Shown here: positions 49,027 to 60,927 of the stretch, piece by piece
Layout: each line of letters opens with the position of its first letter
How positions within the stretch are numbered: the stretch's first letter is position 1
Assembly (NCBI GenBank): GCA_024291935.2
Contig: CM044317.1
Location: 20,606,230-20,670,229 of the forward strand
Direction of reading: 5' to 3'
Origin: Okapia johnstoni
Lineage: Eukaryota; Chordata; Mammalia; Artiodactyla; Giraffidae
Length of the DNA: 64,000 bases
Translations under genes and position numbers: made by a program
Notes under the pieces: generated by a model
Seen by the model: only the letters and a program-made list of their open reading frames with translations
Database searches by the model: none
What the model was told of the DNA's origin: nothing

Positions 49027-49243
49027 AGTGAAAGTGAAAATGTTAGTTGCTCAGTCTTCTCTGACTCTGTGACCCCATGAACTATAGCCTACCAGGCTCC
49101 CTTATCTATGAAATTCTCCAGGCAAGAATACTGGAGTGGGTTGCCATGCCCTCCTCCAGGGGATCTTCCCAACCCAGGGACCAAACCCCCATCACCTGCA
49201 CTGGCAGACACAATTCTTTATTGCTAAGCCATGTGGGAAGCCC
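49027..49243 (-). repeat. Bov-tA SINE
   Basis: AAGTGAAAGTGAAAATGTTAG to GCCATGTGGGAAGCCC. Confidence 0.92.
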
Positions 49244-49289
49244 ATAATACTAGTCCTACTAGTAGTAGCAACAATATTATTGTTGCCAT

Positions 49290-49495
49290 TATTAGCAACA
49301 TGTATTTAATGCTTCCTTCACGGATTACTATGTAATCTAACCCCTATAACATCCATAGGATGTAAATGCTTCTATGGTCCCCATTTTTCAGCAGAGCTCA
49401 CAGACATTAAAAGTTAAGGAACTTGCCCAGGGTGTACAGAGGTATTAAATGGAGGTACCTGGATTAAAATTCATGTAGTCTGACTCCTCTGAAGC
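49290..49495 (+). repeat. MIR SINE
   Basis: CCCCTATAACATCCATAGGATG, GAACTTGCCCAGGGTGTACAG and TCATGTAGTCTGACTCC follow the MIR order. Confidence 0.75.
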
Positions 49496-49645
49496 CCAAC
49501 TGCTCCAATCGAACTACAAGTGTGCTTGGGACAAGGTGGGGGTGAGGGGGAAGACAGGCTCTGTCCTTGTTCCTCTCCCTACAGCAATGAACTGACCATA
49601 CATGATACATGGGATGTAAACCTGCCTTTTGAAGTACATATCCTG

Positions 49646-49770
49646 AGACCTCCCTGGCAGTCCAATAGTTACAACTTTGGCTTTCAATGCAGGGAGTGTG
49701 GGTGCAATCTCTGGCTGGGGAGGTAAGATCCCTCATGCCTTGCAGCCAAAAAATCAAAACATAGGACAGA
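49646..49770 (+). repeat. CHR-type SINE
   Basis: GAGACCTCCCTGGCAGTCCAATAG, GGGTGCAATCTCTGGCTGGGG, then GCAGCCAAAAAATC. Confidence 0.82.
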
Positions 49771-50161
49771 AACAATATTGTAACAAATTCTATAAAGACT
49801 TTAGAAGATGGTTCACATCAAAAAAAAAAAAAAATCTAAAAACAAAAATAAATATATTTCCTAATTTTTCTGAGTAGACCTAACAATGAGTTAACCAACA
49901 GGATCTCACATTTTAAATAATTTTAAATCACTAAAAATTAATTTTTATTATTCCAGATTTAAAAACTGTAAATAATTATTTTTAAAATCAATCAATATTG
50001 ACAATTATTTGCAAGGATGCAAAGGAGAAAAAAAATTAGGCTTTCAGAGTTTTCATAAGAAATCCTAAACCAACGATTCTCACTTGAGGGGATTTCATCT
50101 GATCCTGCATCTTTATTGGGATATTCTCCCTGTCACAGATCTGAAGATTAAAATAATAAGT

Positions 50162-50600
50162 CTATGTGGTCATGTATGGATGTGAGAGTTGGACGGTGAA
50201 GAAAGCTGAGCGCTGAAGAATTGATGCTTTTGAACTGTGGTGTTGGAGAAGACTCTTGAGAGTCCCTTGGACTGCAAGGAGATTCAACCAGTCCATCCGA
50301 AAGGAGATCAGTCGTGGGTGTTCATTGGAAGGTCTGATGTTGAAGCTGAAACTCCAATACTTTGGCCACCTCATGCGAAGAGTTGACTCATTGGAAAAGA
50401 CCCTAATGCTGGGAAGGATTGGGGGCAGGAGGAGAAGGGGACGACAGAGGATGAGATGGTTGGATGGCATCACCGACTCGATGGACATGGGTTTGGGTAA
50501 ACTCTGGGAGTTGGTGATGGACAGGGAGGCCTGGCATGCTGCAATTCATGGGGTCGCAAAGAGTTGGACACGACTGAGCAACTGAACTGAACTGAAGACT
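50162..50600 (+). mobile_element. BovB LINE 3' fragment
   Basis: GTGGTCATGTATGGATGTGAG onwards. The RT C-terminal frame is open for 109 codons from the [10 protein letters not shown] block to the terminal SWTRLSN, ending GAGCAACTGAACTGAACTGA. Confidence 0.94.
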
Positions 50601-51344
50601 AAAGAAGAAGGGATGTCTGTTTAAACAATTTAAGCATCTGTTTCTAGAACACTGAAGAGGAATGGACAGGAAGGTTAAATATAAAACACTATTTGTAGAT
50701 ATTAAATTCTTGGGCTTAAACATCTCTAGCTGTCTCACCTCCCCAGAGTATTTATTACAAAATGGAGTGGCTGAAAACAAAATGCTGTGATCTTCTGAGA
50801 TCCCTGAGGCAAAGATTAACTTAACAAATAACAGGGATCAGGACACTAATAACATATCATCATGGGAAACGAGGAGAATTTGGCATGAACCAAAGTACAG
50901 GCTTCTACCCAGGCTGAGCCACTATCAACTCAAAGCAGGCTACAGGCTGGTGTGAGGAAGGTGGAGGAACAACTGATCTTTGCATTCCACACCTACAGAA
51001 ACCTGCAAATTCCACACCTGTGAGCTGTCTCAGTCACAGGCTACAACCTCAGGAAGGAAAACGGCAGGTGAGGAAAGCAGAAAACCTCCTTTGTGAATAG
51101 AGCTCAGATTTCTTCCCACCATATGTACATGTCTGACAAACTGAGTAAATATTATAAAAAATACAGCCTTATTTACATGTTGAGATTTCACTGTATAAAG
51201 AGTCCTGATGTGTCTTTCTTAGTTAGCTGAATGTTTTTAACCATCAGCACTAACTGAAATGAAGACACGAGCAACAGCAGCAATCATAGCAAATATTCAG
51301 AAAGAACTTACAGAAGCAGTAATAGAGGGCTCGGAAAGCTTTCC

Positions 51345-51435
51345 ACCAGGGGTTTACAACCAGAAGCAATCATGCCCCATAGGAGACATTTGACAATGTC
51401 TGGAGATATTTTGTGGAGATTTTAGACATCAGTAG
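51345..51435. mobile_element. hAT-type fossil, second partial copy
   Basis: CAGGGGTTTACAACCAGAAG and GACATTTGACAATGTCTGGAGATATTTT match the left part of the element at 47567. A SINE follows at once. Confidence 0.7.
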
Positions 51436-51436
51436 G

Positions 51437-51655
51437 TGAGCTTCCCAGGTGGAACCAGTGATAAAGAATCTGCCTGCCAATGCAGGAGATGTAAGAGATG
51501 CAGGTTGGATCTCTGGGTCGGGAAGATTCCCTGGAGGACAAAATGGCATCCCACTCCGGGATTCTTGCCTGGGAAATCCCATGGACAGAGGAACCTGGCG
51601 AGATTTAGCCCATGGGGTCAAAAAGAGTTGGACCTGATTGAACATCTGAATGCCA
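51437..51655 (+). repeat. Bov-tA SINE
   Basis: GTGAGCTTCCCAGGTGGAAC to GGACCTGATTGAACATCTGAATG. Diverged. Confidence 0.92.
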
Positions 51656-52189
51656 GGACTGACAAATACATTTGCCCACCATTATTCCTTCCGATCATTT
51701 GGACATCATTCTGACTGGTGGGGGCCCATGCCATACCAGTTGTTAAATACTTTTTTAATAGTATACCTCTACCTGAATACACTATAAATTGTTAAAACAA
51801 GCCTCATACCTAACAACACCTGAGAGGTCAATAAATATTTTCATTAATATAGAGTGCTTCAGATATATTAACTGGATGTCAGCCTGTGAAAATAATCTTC
51901 CCCTTCTCCAGGTCCCAAAAACCAGTGACACCTGAAAAATCTATTGCATCATCTAATTATCATAGGAATTGGCCCACTCGCTTTGTGAATATACTTGCAA
52001 CTATGACTTTATGCGAGAATTCAAATACAAAAACTAAAGAAAAACTTGGTAGAAGTTATAAATATTATTTCGTCTGTAAATCTACAAACTTTTAATAATA
52101 ACCCTTAGGGAGGCCTTTAGTTAATCCTATTAATAATGACTTAATGAATAATAATATATCATTATTGTTCACTAATTGTGACATAGTAA

Positions 52190-52393
52190 GGGCTTCTCTG
52201 GTGACTCAGATGGTAAAGAATCTGCCTGCAATTCGGGAGACCCTGGGTCGGGAAGATCTCCTGGAGGAGAGCATGGCAACCCACTCTAGTCAGTATTCTT
52301 ACCTGGAAAATGCCATGGACAGAGGAGCCTGGCAGGCTACAGTCCATGGGGTCGCAAAGAGTTGGACATGACTAAGCAACTAAGCACACACAA
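52190..52393 (+). repeat. Bov-tA SINE
   Basis: AGGGCTTCTCTGGTGACTCAG to GACTAAGCAACTAAGCACACAC. Lacks about 15 bases around the B-box region (GGAGACCCTGGGTCGGGAAG). Confidence 0.93.
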
Positions 52394-52394
52394 A

Positions 52395-52535
52395 TATTAC
52401 ATAGGAATAAAATATATCAACAACAGAGGGAAGGGAACACAGAGAGGGGTATATGGGAATTCCCTGTACCATCTTTACATTTACTTTCTATAAATGTAAA
52501 ACTATCCTAAAATAAAATTTGCTTCAAACAAGGTA
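52395..52535 (+). repeat. L1M-type 3' end
   Basis: GGGAATTCCCTGTACCATC, TTTCTATAAATGTAAAACTATCC and TAAAATAAAATTTG resemble an old L1 3' end. Confidence 0.6.
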
Positions 52536-53172
52536 AAAATACAAATAACAAAGTTACAGTACATTTTTCTAGGCAAGAAAAATTTTTAAAAGCTAATTCT
52601 CAATATATCCATATTACATTTTCACTCTCACACACTGCTGATTTACAAAACCATAAAGAAAAATGGTCAAGAATTATCCAGGTGGCTTCTGACTATGCTG
52701 CTGTATTCCACATGCACACTTGCTCTCCAAACACTTCTGACTGGGATTCCATCTCATTCAATGGAGAGGAAAAAAAAAAAAGAGCAACTAAAATGTGCCA
52801 GGAGCTGTGGTAGGTCTGAGGATTCAAAGACAGGACCAAGCCCTGCCTCTAAGCTCAAAGTCTAGAGCTGGGGTCCTCAAACAGGCAAAATCACTTGTGG
52901 AGATTTAAAATGTGATAGATCACACTTTGAGAAACACTGATCTATAACATCTGTAAATGGAAATCAAGAAGAAAAACAAATATCAAGGTAAGATAGGTAA
53001 TTATTATTTCTAAATTTTAATAAGTCATCTTATCAAACCAAAATATAAATCCGTATGTTCAAATTATGTTTAAAAGCCACCAATTTTATGGGCATTGATT
53101 TGGAAAGTAGTGTGCCCTCAATACATTTATATCATAAATATGGAGTTTATATGTAATCTATAATAAGATCTT

Positions 53173-53310
53173 GGGGCTTCCCTGGTGGTTCAAACGGTAA
53201 AGAATCTGCCTGCAATGTGGGAGATCCAGGTTCAATGAACGGAGGAGCCTGGCAGGCCACAGTCCATGGCGTTGCAAAGAGTCAGAAATAACTGAGCACG
53301 CATGCACATG
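53173..53310 (+). repeat. Bov-tA SINE with internal deletion
   Basis: The head GGGGCTTCCCTGGTGGTTCAAACG runs to CCAGGTTCAAT and then jumps to GAACGGAGGAGCCTGGC, losing about 75 bases of the middle. Confidence 0.92.
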
Positions 53311-53349
53311 TTAAGATCTTGCCTACTGGAAATATATGTTGAGTTAAAC

Positions 53350-53560
53350 ACAGTGCAGCAGGTGGCTCAGTGGCAAAGAATCCACCTGCCAATGCACGAG
53401 ACATGAGTTCAATCCTGGGTCAGGAAGATCCCCTGGAGAAGGAAATGGCAACCCGCTCCAGGATTCTTGCCTGGGAAATCCCATAGGCAGAGAGCCTGGT
53501 GGGCTATAGTCCACGGGGTCGCAGAGAATCAGACACGACTTAATGACTGAACATGATAAC
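53350..53560 (+). repeat. Bov-tA SINE
   Basis: GCAGGTGGCTCAGTGGCAAAG to GACACGACTTAATGACTGAAC. Confidence 0.93.
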
Positions 53561-53753
53561 ATCTGTCATAAATGCTGGGACAGATGAACACTCTAGGGAT
53601 TGCTGACTTTGATCCTGGTGGGGAAACTGTAGGAGAAGCAGAGGGGAGGGTAGCCAACCCATACCTGGAAGGCAGGAAAGAATTCCTAGAAAAGATTTAC
53701 TTGACCAGCCATGAAGTAAATTGGTTTTACTCCAATAGCAGAACGAACTTGAG

Positions 53754-54063
53754 GGACTTCCCTGGTGGTCCAGTGTTTAAGAATCTGCCTGCCAATGCAG
53801 GGGACACAGGTTTGATCCCTGGCCGGGGAAGATTCCACATGGCCTGGGGCAAGTGGGCCCCCTGTGCTGCAACTACTAAGCCCATGCTCTAGAGCCTGTG
53901 CAATTAGAGGCCCACACACTGCAACTACAGAGTAGCCCCTGCTTGCCGCAACTACAGAAAGCCTGTGCGTAGGAACAAAGATTCAGTGCAGCCAAAAATA
54001 AATAAATAAATACACTTTTAAAAAATAAAATAAACAGTTGTAGGAAAGGGAAAAGAAAAAGGA
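53754..54063 (+). repeat. CHR-type SINE, long copy with target duplication
   Basis: GGACTTCCCTGGTGGTCCAG, CTGCAACTACTAAGCCC and GATTCAGTGCAGCC, then a (AAAT)n and A-rich tail. AGAA(C/T)GAACTTGAG lies at 53740-53753 and 54064-54077. Confidence 0.93.
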
Positions 54064-54250
54064 AGAATGAACTTGAGGACACACTGTTCAGAGAAGGGAA
54101 AGCTCCGTACCAAGAATATTTACAGCTTCAGAAAGTAAGTGAATGCTGGCTGCAAAGTACTGACCCTCTGTAGCTGCAAACTAACAGCACAGATTAGCCT
54201 AACTCAGGCCTTCCAGGGTCAGAGAAGAGGGCTTTGTTCATTTGAATTCA

Positions 54251-54472
54251 GGTGGCTTCCCTGGTGGCTCAGACGGTAAAGAATCTGCCTGCAAAGCAAG
54301 AGACTTGGTTTTGATCCCTGGGTTGGGAAGATCCCCTGGAGAAGGGAATGGCAACCCACTCCAGTATTCTTGCTGGGAGAATTCCATGGATGGAGAAGCT
54401 TGGCAGGCTACAGTCCACGGGATCCCAAAGAGTCAGTCAGACACAACTAAACTGAGTGACTAACACTAAGTC
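54251..54472 (+). repeat. Bov-tA SINE
   Basis: GGTGGCTTCCCTGGTGGCTC to GAGTGACTAACACTAAGTCAG. A duplicated AGTC gives CAGTCAGAC. Confidence 0.93.
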
Positions 54473-54837
54473 AGACAAAATATGCAAAGAGGATTTTAGA
54501 GCCTGAAAGGATGCTGCAGAAAACCATCCTGCCTCCTCTCACTTGCATGGTCATCTCACTGGGAGAGCTTTTTCACATGCTAATAGTTATCTCAATTTAG
54601 CCTACTTGAGTAGCAAAATATTTGCGTCATACTGACTCTTATTGCTTGGCTTTGACATTTCTTTGCTCTTTATTTTTTTGTCTTCTCTAGGATCAGCCTG
54701 CCAATAGGCCTGTCTCATGATTGTCAGTGTTTCCACTTTTAGCAGCCCTCAGGCCCCCTACCTTCAAATTTACTTTCAAACTAAATATCTTAAGTCGGAA
54801 TTAAGGAAACAGTCACTAAAATGAGGGCCTAAGACCC

Positions 54838-55240
54838 ATAAGGAAAGCTGAGCACTGAAGAATTGATGCTTTTGAACTGTGGTGTTGGAGAAAACTCTTG
54901 AGCGTCCCTTGGACCGCAAAGAGATCAAACCAGCCAATCCTAAAAGAAATCAGTCCTGAATATTCATTGAAAGGACTGATGTTGAAGCTGAAACTCCAAT
55001 ACTTTGGCCACCTGATGCAAAGAACTGACTCCTTGGAAAAGACCCTGATGCTGCGAAAGACTGAAGGCAGGAGAAGAAGGGGAAGACAGAGGATGAGATG
55101 GTTGGATGGCATCACCAACTCCATGGACACGAGTTTGAGCAAGCTCCGGGAGTTGTTCATGGACAGGGAAGCCTGGCATGCTGCAGTCCACGGGGTCACA
55201 AAGAGTCGGACACAGCTGAGCAACTGAACTGAACTGAAGA
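54838..55240 (+). mobile_element. BovB LINE 3' fragment
   Basis: AGGAAAGCTGAGCACTGAAG onwards. The C-terminal frame is open for 109 codons ([10 protein letters not shown] to SRTQLSN), ending CTGAGCAACTGAACTGAACTGA. Confidence 0.94.
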
Positions 55241-55383
55241 CACTTCACTGATGTCCCCATCTGCACAGTGATGTCCCCATTGATGTCCCTCAACATTTAT
55301 GTGCAGCCTGCAGGGCACACAGCGGTCCTGGACTGCCAGTGAGCGGAATCATTTAGTTTAAAATCTAACTTAAAACACCCAGT

Positions 55384-55558
55384 GAGACTTCCCTGGTGGT
55401 CTAGAGGCTAAGATTCTGAGCTCTCAATGCAGGGGGCCCAGGTTCTATCCCTGGTCAGCGAACTAGATCCTGCATGTCACAACAAATATCCCACATGTTG
55501 CAACTAAGACCTGGTGCAGTCAAATAAATAAATTAATCAAACAAACAAACAAAAGCAC
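55384..55558 (+). repeat. CHR-type SINE
   Basis: GTGAGACTTCCCTGGTGGTC, GGTTCTATCCCTGGTCAGCG and CAACTAAGACCTGGTGCAGTC, with a tail of AAAT then CAAA units. Confidence 0.9.
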
Positions 55559-56664
55559 TCAGCAATTAGGACAGGACTCAGAAAACAGCAGGTCTCCATA
55601 AGTATTCTCTGAATCATTTATTTTTGGCTCTTTTTCTTTTCTTATCTCTTATTCTTAACCATGTGTAGCTTGGTTGAGGTTGACAGAAAACTGAGCACTA
55701 CTCTAGGTAAGAACCAATGATGAGAAAAATAAAATTAGAAAGTTAGAGGGAAATCAATGCTTACTTTCTTCCTAACACAAACCCAATATGATATGAATTC
55801 TTTGTCATAAAACACCAGACAAACATTACCTACTGACTGACTTTCAAATTATGGGAAATAAATGTCAATTCTTTATTGCAGTAATCAAGAGGGAGATTCA
55901 CCTTCAATACCATTCTTTTTTATTTAGATTTTATTACTTTGAGAAATTCTGCAGCATAAGGCCTAGCAACAAATTCAGTAAATACACAGGACTTTTTTTA
56001 AGGGTGCTCAGTTCATTCAGCCACAGACAAATTCTCAACATAAAGCATAGGATTTTTCTTGTAACAGCAGAAGAAATGGATAGGAAGTAAAATCAGCAGA
56101 GGTTTAAAAGTCAGAGATCCAAACACCATGGGGGTGGGGTTGGGGTAGGGGAGCAATGTATAAAAAGGCAATTCATTGAAGAACTTGTCCAAAGAGCCAA
56201 AAAAATATATGCAGAGTTCAACTTCACACACAAACACACACAATGCAAGTCCAAACAAATATATACTAGTTTTTATCTCTCTCCCTTTTGTAGATGGCAG
56301 TTTAACAGTAAAAGCATATTGGCCCCAGAAATTACCCAAATGAACTAAATTATATGTACAGAGGTCATTATTGTTAATATTTTTTAAATGGGATACACTA
56401 TTGCCAGATGGTTTCAACTTCAATTTAAAAAGAAAAACTGTGCTTGTGGGAATTTAGACCTAAAAGTATACATTTGTATAGTCACAAAAAAAAGTTATGG
56501 CAGGACAAACAAAACCTAACAATGATATGGAGGGAGAGAGGAATTGGAAATTTGCCACTTTGTATAATTTTAATTCTTCATTGAATTTTTTAAGAAAGGA
56601 CATGATCATTTAAATATATCACTAAAAATTAGATTTAGGATCAAAAATGTACTTCAATAAAGAA

Positions 56665-56868
56665 AGTGAGAAAGTGAAAGTCGCTCAATTGTGTCCAACT
56701 CTTTGTGACCCCATGGACTATAGCTCATCAGGCTCCTCTGTCCATGGGATTCTCCAGGCAAGAACACTGAGTGGGTTGCCATTTCCTTCTCCAGAGGATC
56801 TTCCCTACCCAGGGAGTGAACCCAGGTCTCCTGCATTGCAGGCCAATTCTTTACCGTCTGAGCCAATG
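56665..56868 (-). repeat. Bov-tA SINE
   Basis: GAGAAAGTGAAAGTCGCTCAATTG to TCTTTACCGTCTGAGCCAATG. The last bases of the head are missing. It is the last ruminant repeat before exon 1B. Confidence 0.93.
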
Positions 56869-58527
56869 CTTCATTAACTTGAGAGTAACCCCACAGAGAG
56901 GGCCACACTAATTCCCATCCAGCTCACAGTCCAAGTTTCAGTACTTTTTGGTTTAGACAGAAAGTTTCTAAGCTGTGTTCATTTAGCCCTGGACTAAAAT
57001 TTCATTTTGTCACAATGGTAGGACTGGGCTATGACTCATCTTCCTCTGCCAAACAATGAAAGTTCTAGTGCAGTGGGAAAAAACTACTTGAGCTGCCAGT
57101 TCATTGAACTGTTCAAATCAAGGTCAAAATATTGGGGCAGGAGTGAGGGAGTCACCGAGCCCAAATCCCATCTAATTCTCACACCAGTCTATCAGTGGCC
57201 CTCCAACCAAATCCTAAATTTGCCAACAATTAGTGTAGGAAGCATCTGGTGCCCTCTAACTAGGGTCAAAGAACCCTAGTGAAACATGAAACCAGGACCC
57301 ATGTCATAGTCATACCTTTCAAGTAATGCCAGGGAAAACCACAACTAAAAAGATGACAGAGTGCACAGCATCAGCTTAAATATATTTTAAGTACCATTTT
57401 AAGCTTAAATACATTTTAAGTGCCATACCAACACAATATTTGATTTTTCATTCCTATGCTGTAGGTAGCAGGCAAAGTTTATTATCAACGACTATATATT
57501 TTTATAATTTCTACAGAACTTACTATTTCTTTTATTTACCTGGAACTGTTACTACAGCTTGCAAGGTGCTTTAAAACATGTTACCTAATTATTCGTGACC
57601 AAAATCACCTGAGGGATGCTACTGATTGGGGACCTGTCTCAGAAGTTCAGTGACTTACACATTGATGGCACAGGCAACTGAGACCCGGGTCCCCTCCCTC
57701 AAACAACTCTTCATTACCACGTTAATTACACCTCTCATTTCCCCCCAAAATTCTTCAGTTTCAAACTCACTCCATCTACCCTTCACCCAACTGAACAGTT
57801 ATTTTTCTCTCAAGCCTCGGCAAATTACATTCCACCTGCTCTCCCTAACCACTAACTCATTTTCTTTATAAACATTAAGATCAGCTAAAATTTCACAAGC
57901 CCGGAGAAACTCCCTCAGACAAACCTCACTGCACTCTGACCACTCTGAATACTCATACAGCCAACGGGTGAGTCAGGCAGCCACTAATTCCTGGCAAAAA
58001 TAAACACACCTTTTCCTTTCAAACCAACCCTGGCACCCAGAACCTCTGGGGCAACCTCCCTGTAGTGTCCACAACAGGCCCCCTCCCCCATATTCAGACA
58101 GACCCAGACACCTCAGCCCCTGATGAAATTCTTATTCCGAAGTTCTCCACTTGCCTTGCTTCATGAAGACTCTACCATCTAGGAGCTCTGTCTCTTCAGA
58201 GTGGTCTCTTCTGTGCACCCCAAGTTGGCCTATTCCCCAGTGAGCTCTTCCAAGAGCTTCTTCCCAAGGACAGCCATCTTCAGACAGACCACAGTCTCAT
58301 GTAACACACTCCTCTCGGTCAGCTCAAATCAGAAACCAGGAGGTCTGGTCCTCATGTAGCCTCCTCCAGCTCAGAGCAATTTGTTCATCCACCCATTCCT
58401 CAAGCAGAACCTGCAACTCCCCTGCTAGCAGGCCTGGGGTGTGGAAGGACAGTATAAGCTTCCACCTTGCCCTTCTTCTGGAGCTTTCAGTCTAACAGGG
58501 AACCGTAACACTCCCCCATACGCTTCC

Positions 58528-58662
58528 ATCTTGAATCCCCGTCAGAATCACCTGGACAGCTTTTGAACAGTTACAGAGTCAAGGCCTCAGTCTAATTATA
58601 TCAAGATTCCAGGTGTGGGGCTCCAGCAGGCTGGTGATTCTGATGTGCAGCCAAGGTTGAGA
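58528..58662. mobile_element. MER5A-type hAT MITE
   Basis: CAGAATCACCTGGACAGCTTTTGAAC at the left and GTGATTCTGATGTGCAGCCAAGGTTGAGAAT at the right fit the MER5A termini. Confidence 0.82.
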
Positions 58663-58983
58663 ATATGTGAATCGATTCATCTAAAAAGGAAACAACTGAC
58701 ACCGAGTTCTGTCAGCCTGAAGAGAAAGCAGGAAGGATGGCAAGAAAACCGAGGCCTCCCAGAAGTGGCTTCCTGAGCAGACCTACATCATCTGTGCATT
58801 GGTAGATGCCTACAACTCCAACAATTTTTTATTTCACACCTTCAAGCCTTTTCTTTTTAAACTTATTCTCCTTCAATTAGATTATTTGTTAACATTTGGG
58901 CACCTGTGTACACAGACATCAAGATTAAGAAAAGGAAAAGGAAATATTTTAAATATTTTAAAATGTAATGATTCTATATCAAA

Positions 58984-59000
58984 GATAGATAGATACAGAT
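58984..59000. repeat. Short (GATA)n
   Basis: GATAGATAGATACAGATA. Confidence 0.7.
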
Positions 59001-60927
59001 AATCAGAGTTCAACTTACTGAGAGGCAAACGCACTAAATTAGAATTCCACATTTTAGAAGACAACACAGGGCAAAAGGATGGGCATTTTCAAAAATAACA
59101 CTGAAAGGCTAATTTTCAACAAATACATATTTCAATTTATTCCATTTTATTACTTGTTTTATTACTCCCTTTAGGTTCTGCAAAAGTCATTTGAAACCTC
59201 AACCCCATTAAAGTCAACAGTTCAATGCTAAACACTTATAGTTGCACTCTTTCCACCTTACTTGAGGCCTGTAAATAAAGGATTCACCCCAAAGTTTAAC
59301 CTATTATGGAGACTGCTTGAAGATCAAAAATGGCCACATATTGCAATGGAATATGTCATCCATAAACATGTACTTTTTTATATCTTTATTTACAACAAGA
59401 TCACTAAAGAAAGCTAACCTGTAGGTATAAGAAAATAGTAAATTAATAACAGCCAATAAGAAAAGCACCTAGGCCCTTGCAAATCATAAATACACTAATA
59501 TTCTATTTTTATTTAAATAATGTGACCTAAAATATAGTTTTATAAAAAATGCTTTCTACTTTCCTAAAGCCTTTGGACTGATCACAGCATAGGAAAAAAT
59601 GCTATCTAAATGAATGAGAATTCATATTTAAAGCTAAAGTCTACCTATATAAAAGTCTGCTTATTATTTAAAAGTTTATTTGAATTTTTTTCTTCTAATT
59701 ATCTTCCTATTTCTGAGACCCTTGGTAGCAAGACATTACTGCGCAGACTAGCAGAGGATGAAGATTATTCATGCTAGGAAAAGGAAGAGAATTAAGTGAA
59801 AGTCAAGAGATATATTTGAAAGGCTACAAGCTGCAATTCTGCTCTTGTACTTGAGGTTTTATTTCAGGTCTCTGACAGATATTTTAATTTTCTGTTGAGA
59901 CCACACAGTTCTTTAAATAAGAGAGAAAAGTAACAGCCAACAAAGTGAATTATAGCATGCTGATCTCTTATTACACTTGGCCAAGAAATCAAATTTGCTA
60001 AGAAAACATGGGCTGCTCCAATCATTCTAGCTGAGAATTCGCTCCAGGGAGAGGACGCCTACCAGGATTTACCACCATATTTACATGGAGTTAGAAAGGA
60101 AAACTTAAGAGGGAAAGAGTAATTCCAAAAGAAAGAAAACCATTTTTAAAAAAAGTTCTAACCAGTCTAAAAGTTGTTCCATGCTAACAACATTCAAGCA
60201 TGATATGTAAGGTCAAATATTACACATCGCTTGAGTTGTTTTTTTTTTTCCAGAAAGCTTATTTGACCAGAACACGAATATAAAGATTAAGCAAAATACG
60301 GACATCAGAACCAATCAGAAAAACTAGGTCCCCATGGAAGTAAACTCCAGCGACAGAAAAGTGCATGACCACATTTAACATGAAGTTCCATGTCTGAGTT
60401 CTTCTGTACAAGACTGCCTAAACACAAAACCCCTCCATTTACAATCCCCTCAAAAGTACAATGTCTGATTCTCCCCTTAATCAACTCTGAACTACTTTTA
60501 AAAGTAAAATACACTTTTAGCCAGCACAGTAAATTAAGTACAATAAACACTATCACTACACGACAGCACAAAAGAAACTCCATAGGACAGAAAACAGTCA
60601 ACACATAATAAGCTAGTTTGAAAATACATGAAGCATGTCTGTCACAACAAATATATGGTTCCCTGTGTACTTTTAAATCATCGCGTTCTGAGGAAAAGAT
60701 GAAACCCCACAATGCTGGTCTTGACTCCTCAGAATCTACAACAGATGCGACATCAGGAAGAACATGCCAGGGTGTTCCCATCCCCAGCTTGGTCCTGCCT
60801 CCAGCAGCTCTGTTACTTAACACACTGGGTTCAGTAAGTGGCTGAGAGAGCCCTGTCTTTGCTGACATCCTCTTTTCAAAACCTCACAGGAGGGAGGGCA
60901 GGGAGTCAGGCAAGCTGACAAACTTAC

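Larger units (their letters stand above)
16080..60927 (-). other. UTRN: UTRN intron between exon 1B and exon 3
   Basis: A 44.8-kb intron with a GTAAGT donor at 60922-60927 and a CAG acceptor at 16080-16082. Stretches of more than 300 bases in which I recognise no repeat or gene: 16120-16650, 17350-17815, 18020-18940, 19560-20720, 22410-23155, 24000-24690, 24970-25560, 26215-26585, 26910-27445, 28465-29365, 29580-30160, 30715-31075, 32290-33195, 33255-33940, 33965-34290, 34425-35090, 36400-37135, 37160-38490, 39455-40190, 40725-41605, 42870-43360, 43500-45090, 45945-47040, 49775-50160, 50605-51340, 51665-52185, 52540-53170, 54475-54835, 55565-56660, 56870-58525, 58665-58980 and 59005-60925. 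These are mostly AT-rich intronic DNA. The part from 46410 to 46910 resembles an old repeat I cannot name. Confidence 0.85.

Noticed and set aside
50256..50585. Possible functional reverse transcriptase
   Set aside because: Only the last 100 or so codons of BovB ORF2 are present and the catalytic part is missing; the same applies to the other BovB copies.
60305..60868. 187-codon minus-strand open frame as an independent gene
   Set aside because: No known domain, it lies in the intron after the exon 1B donor, and its length is within reach of chance in a window of this size; kept only as a low-interest finding.
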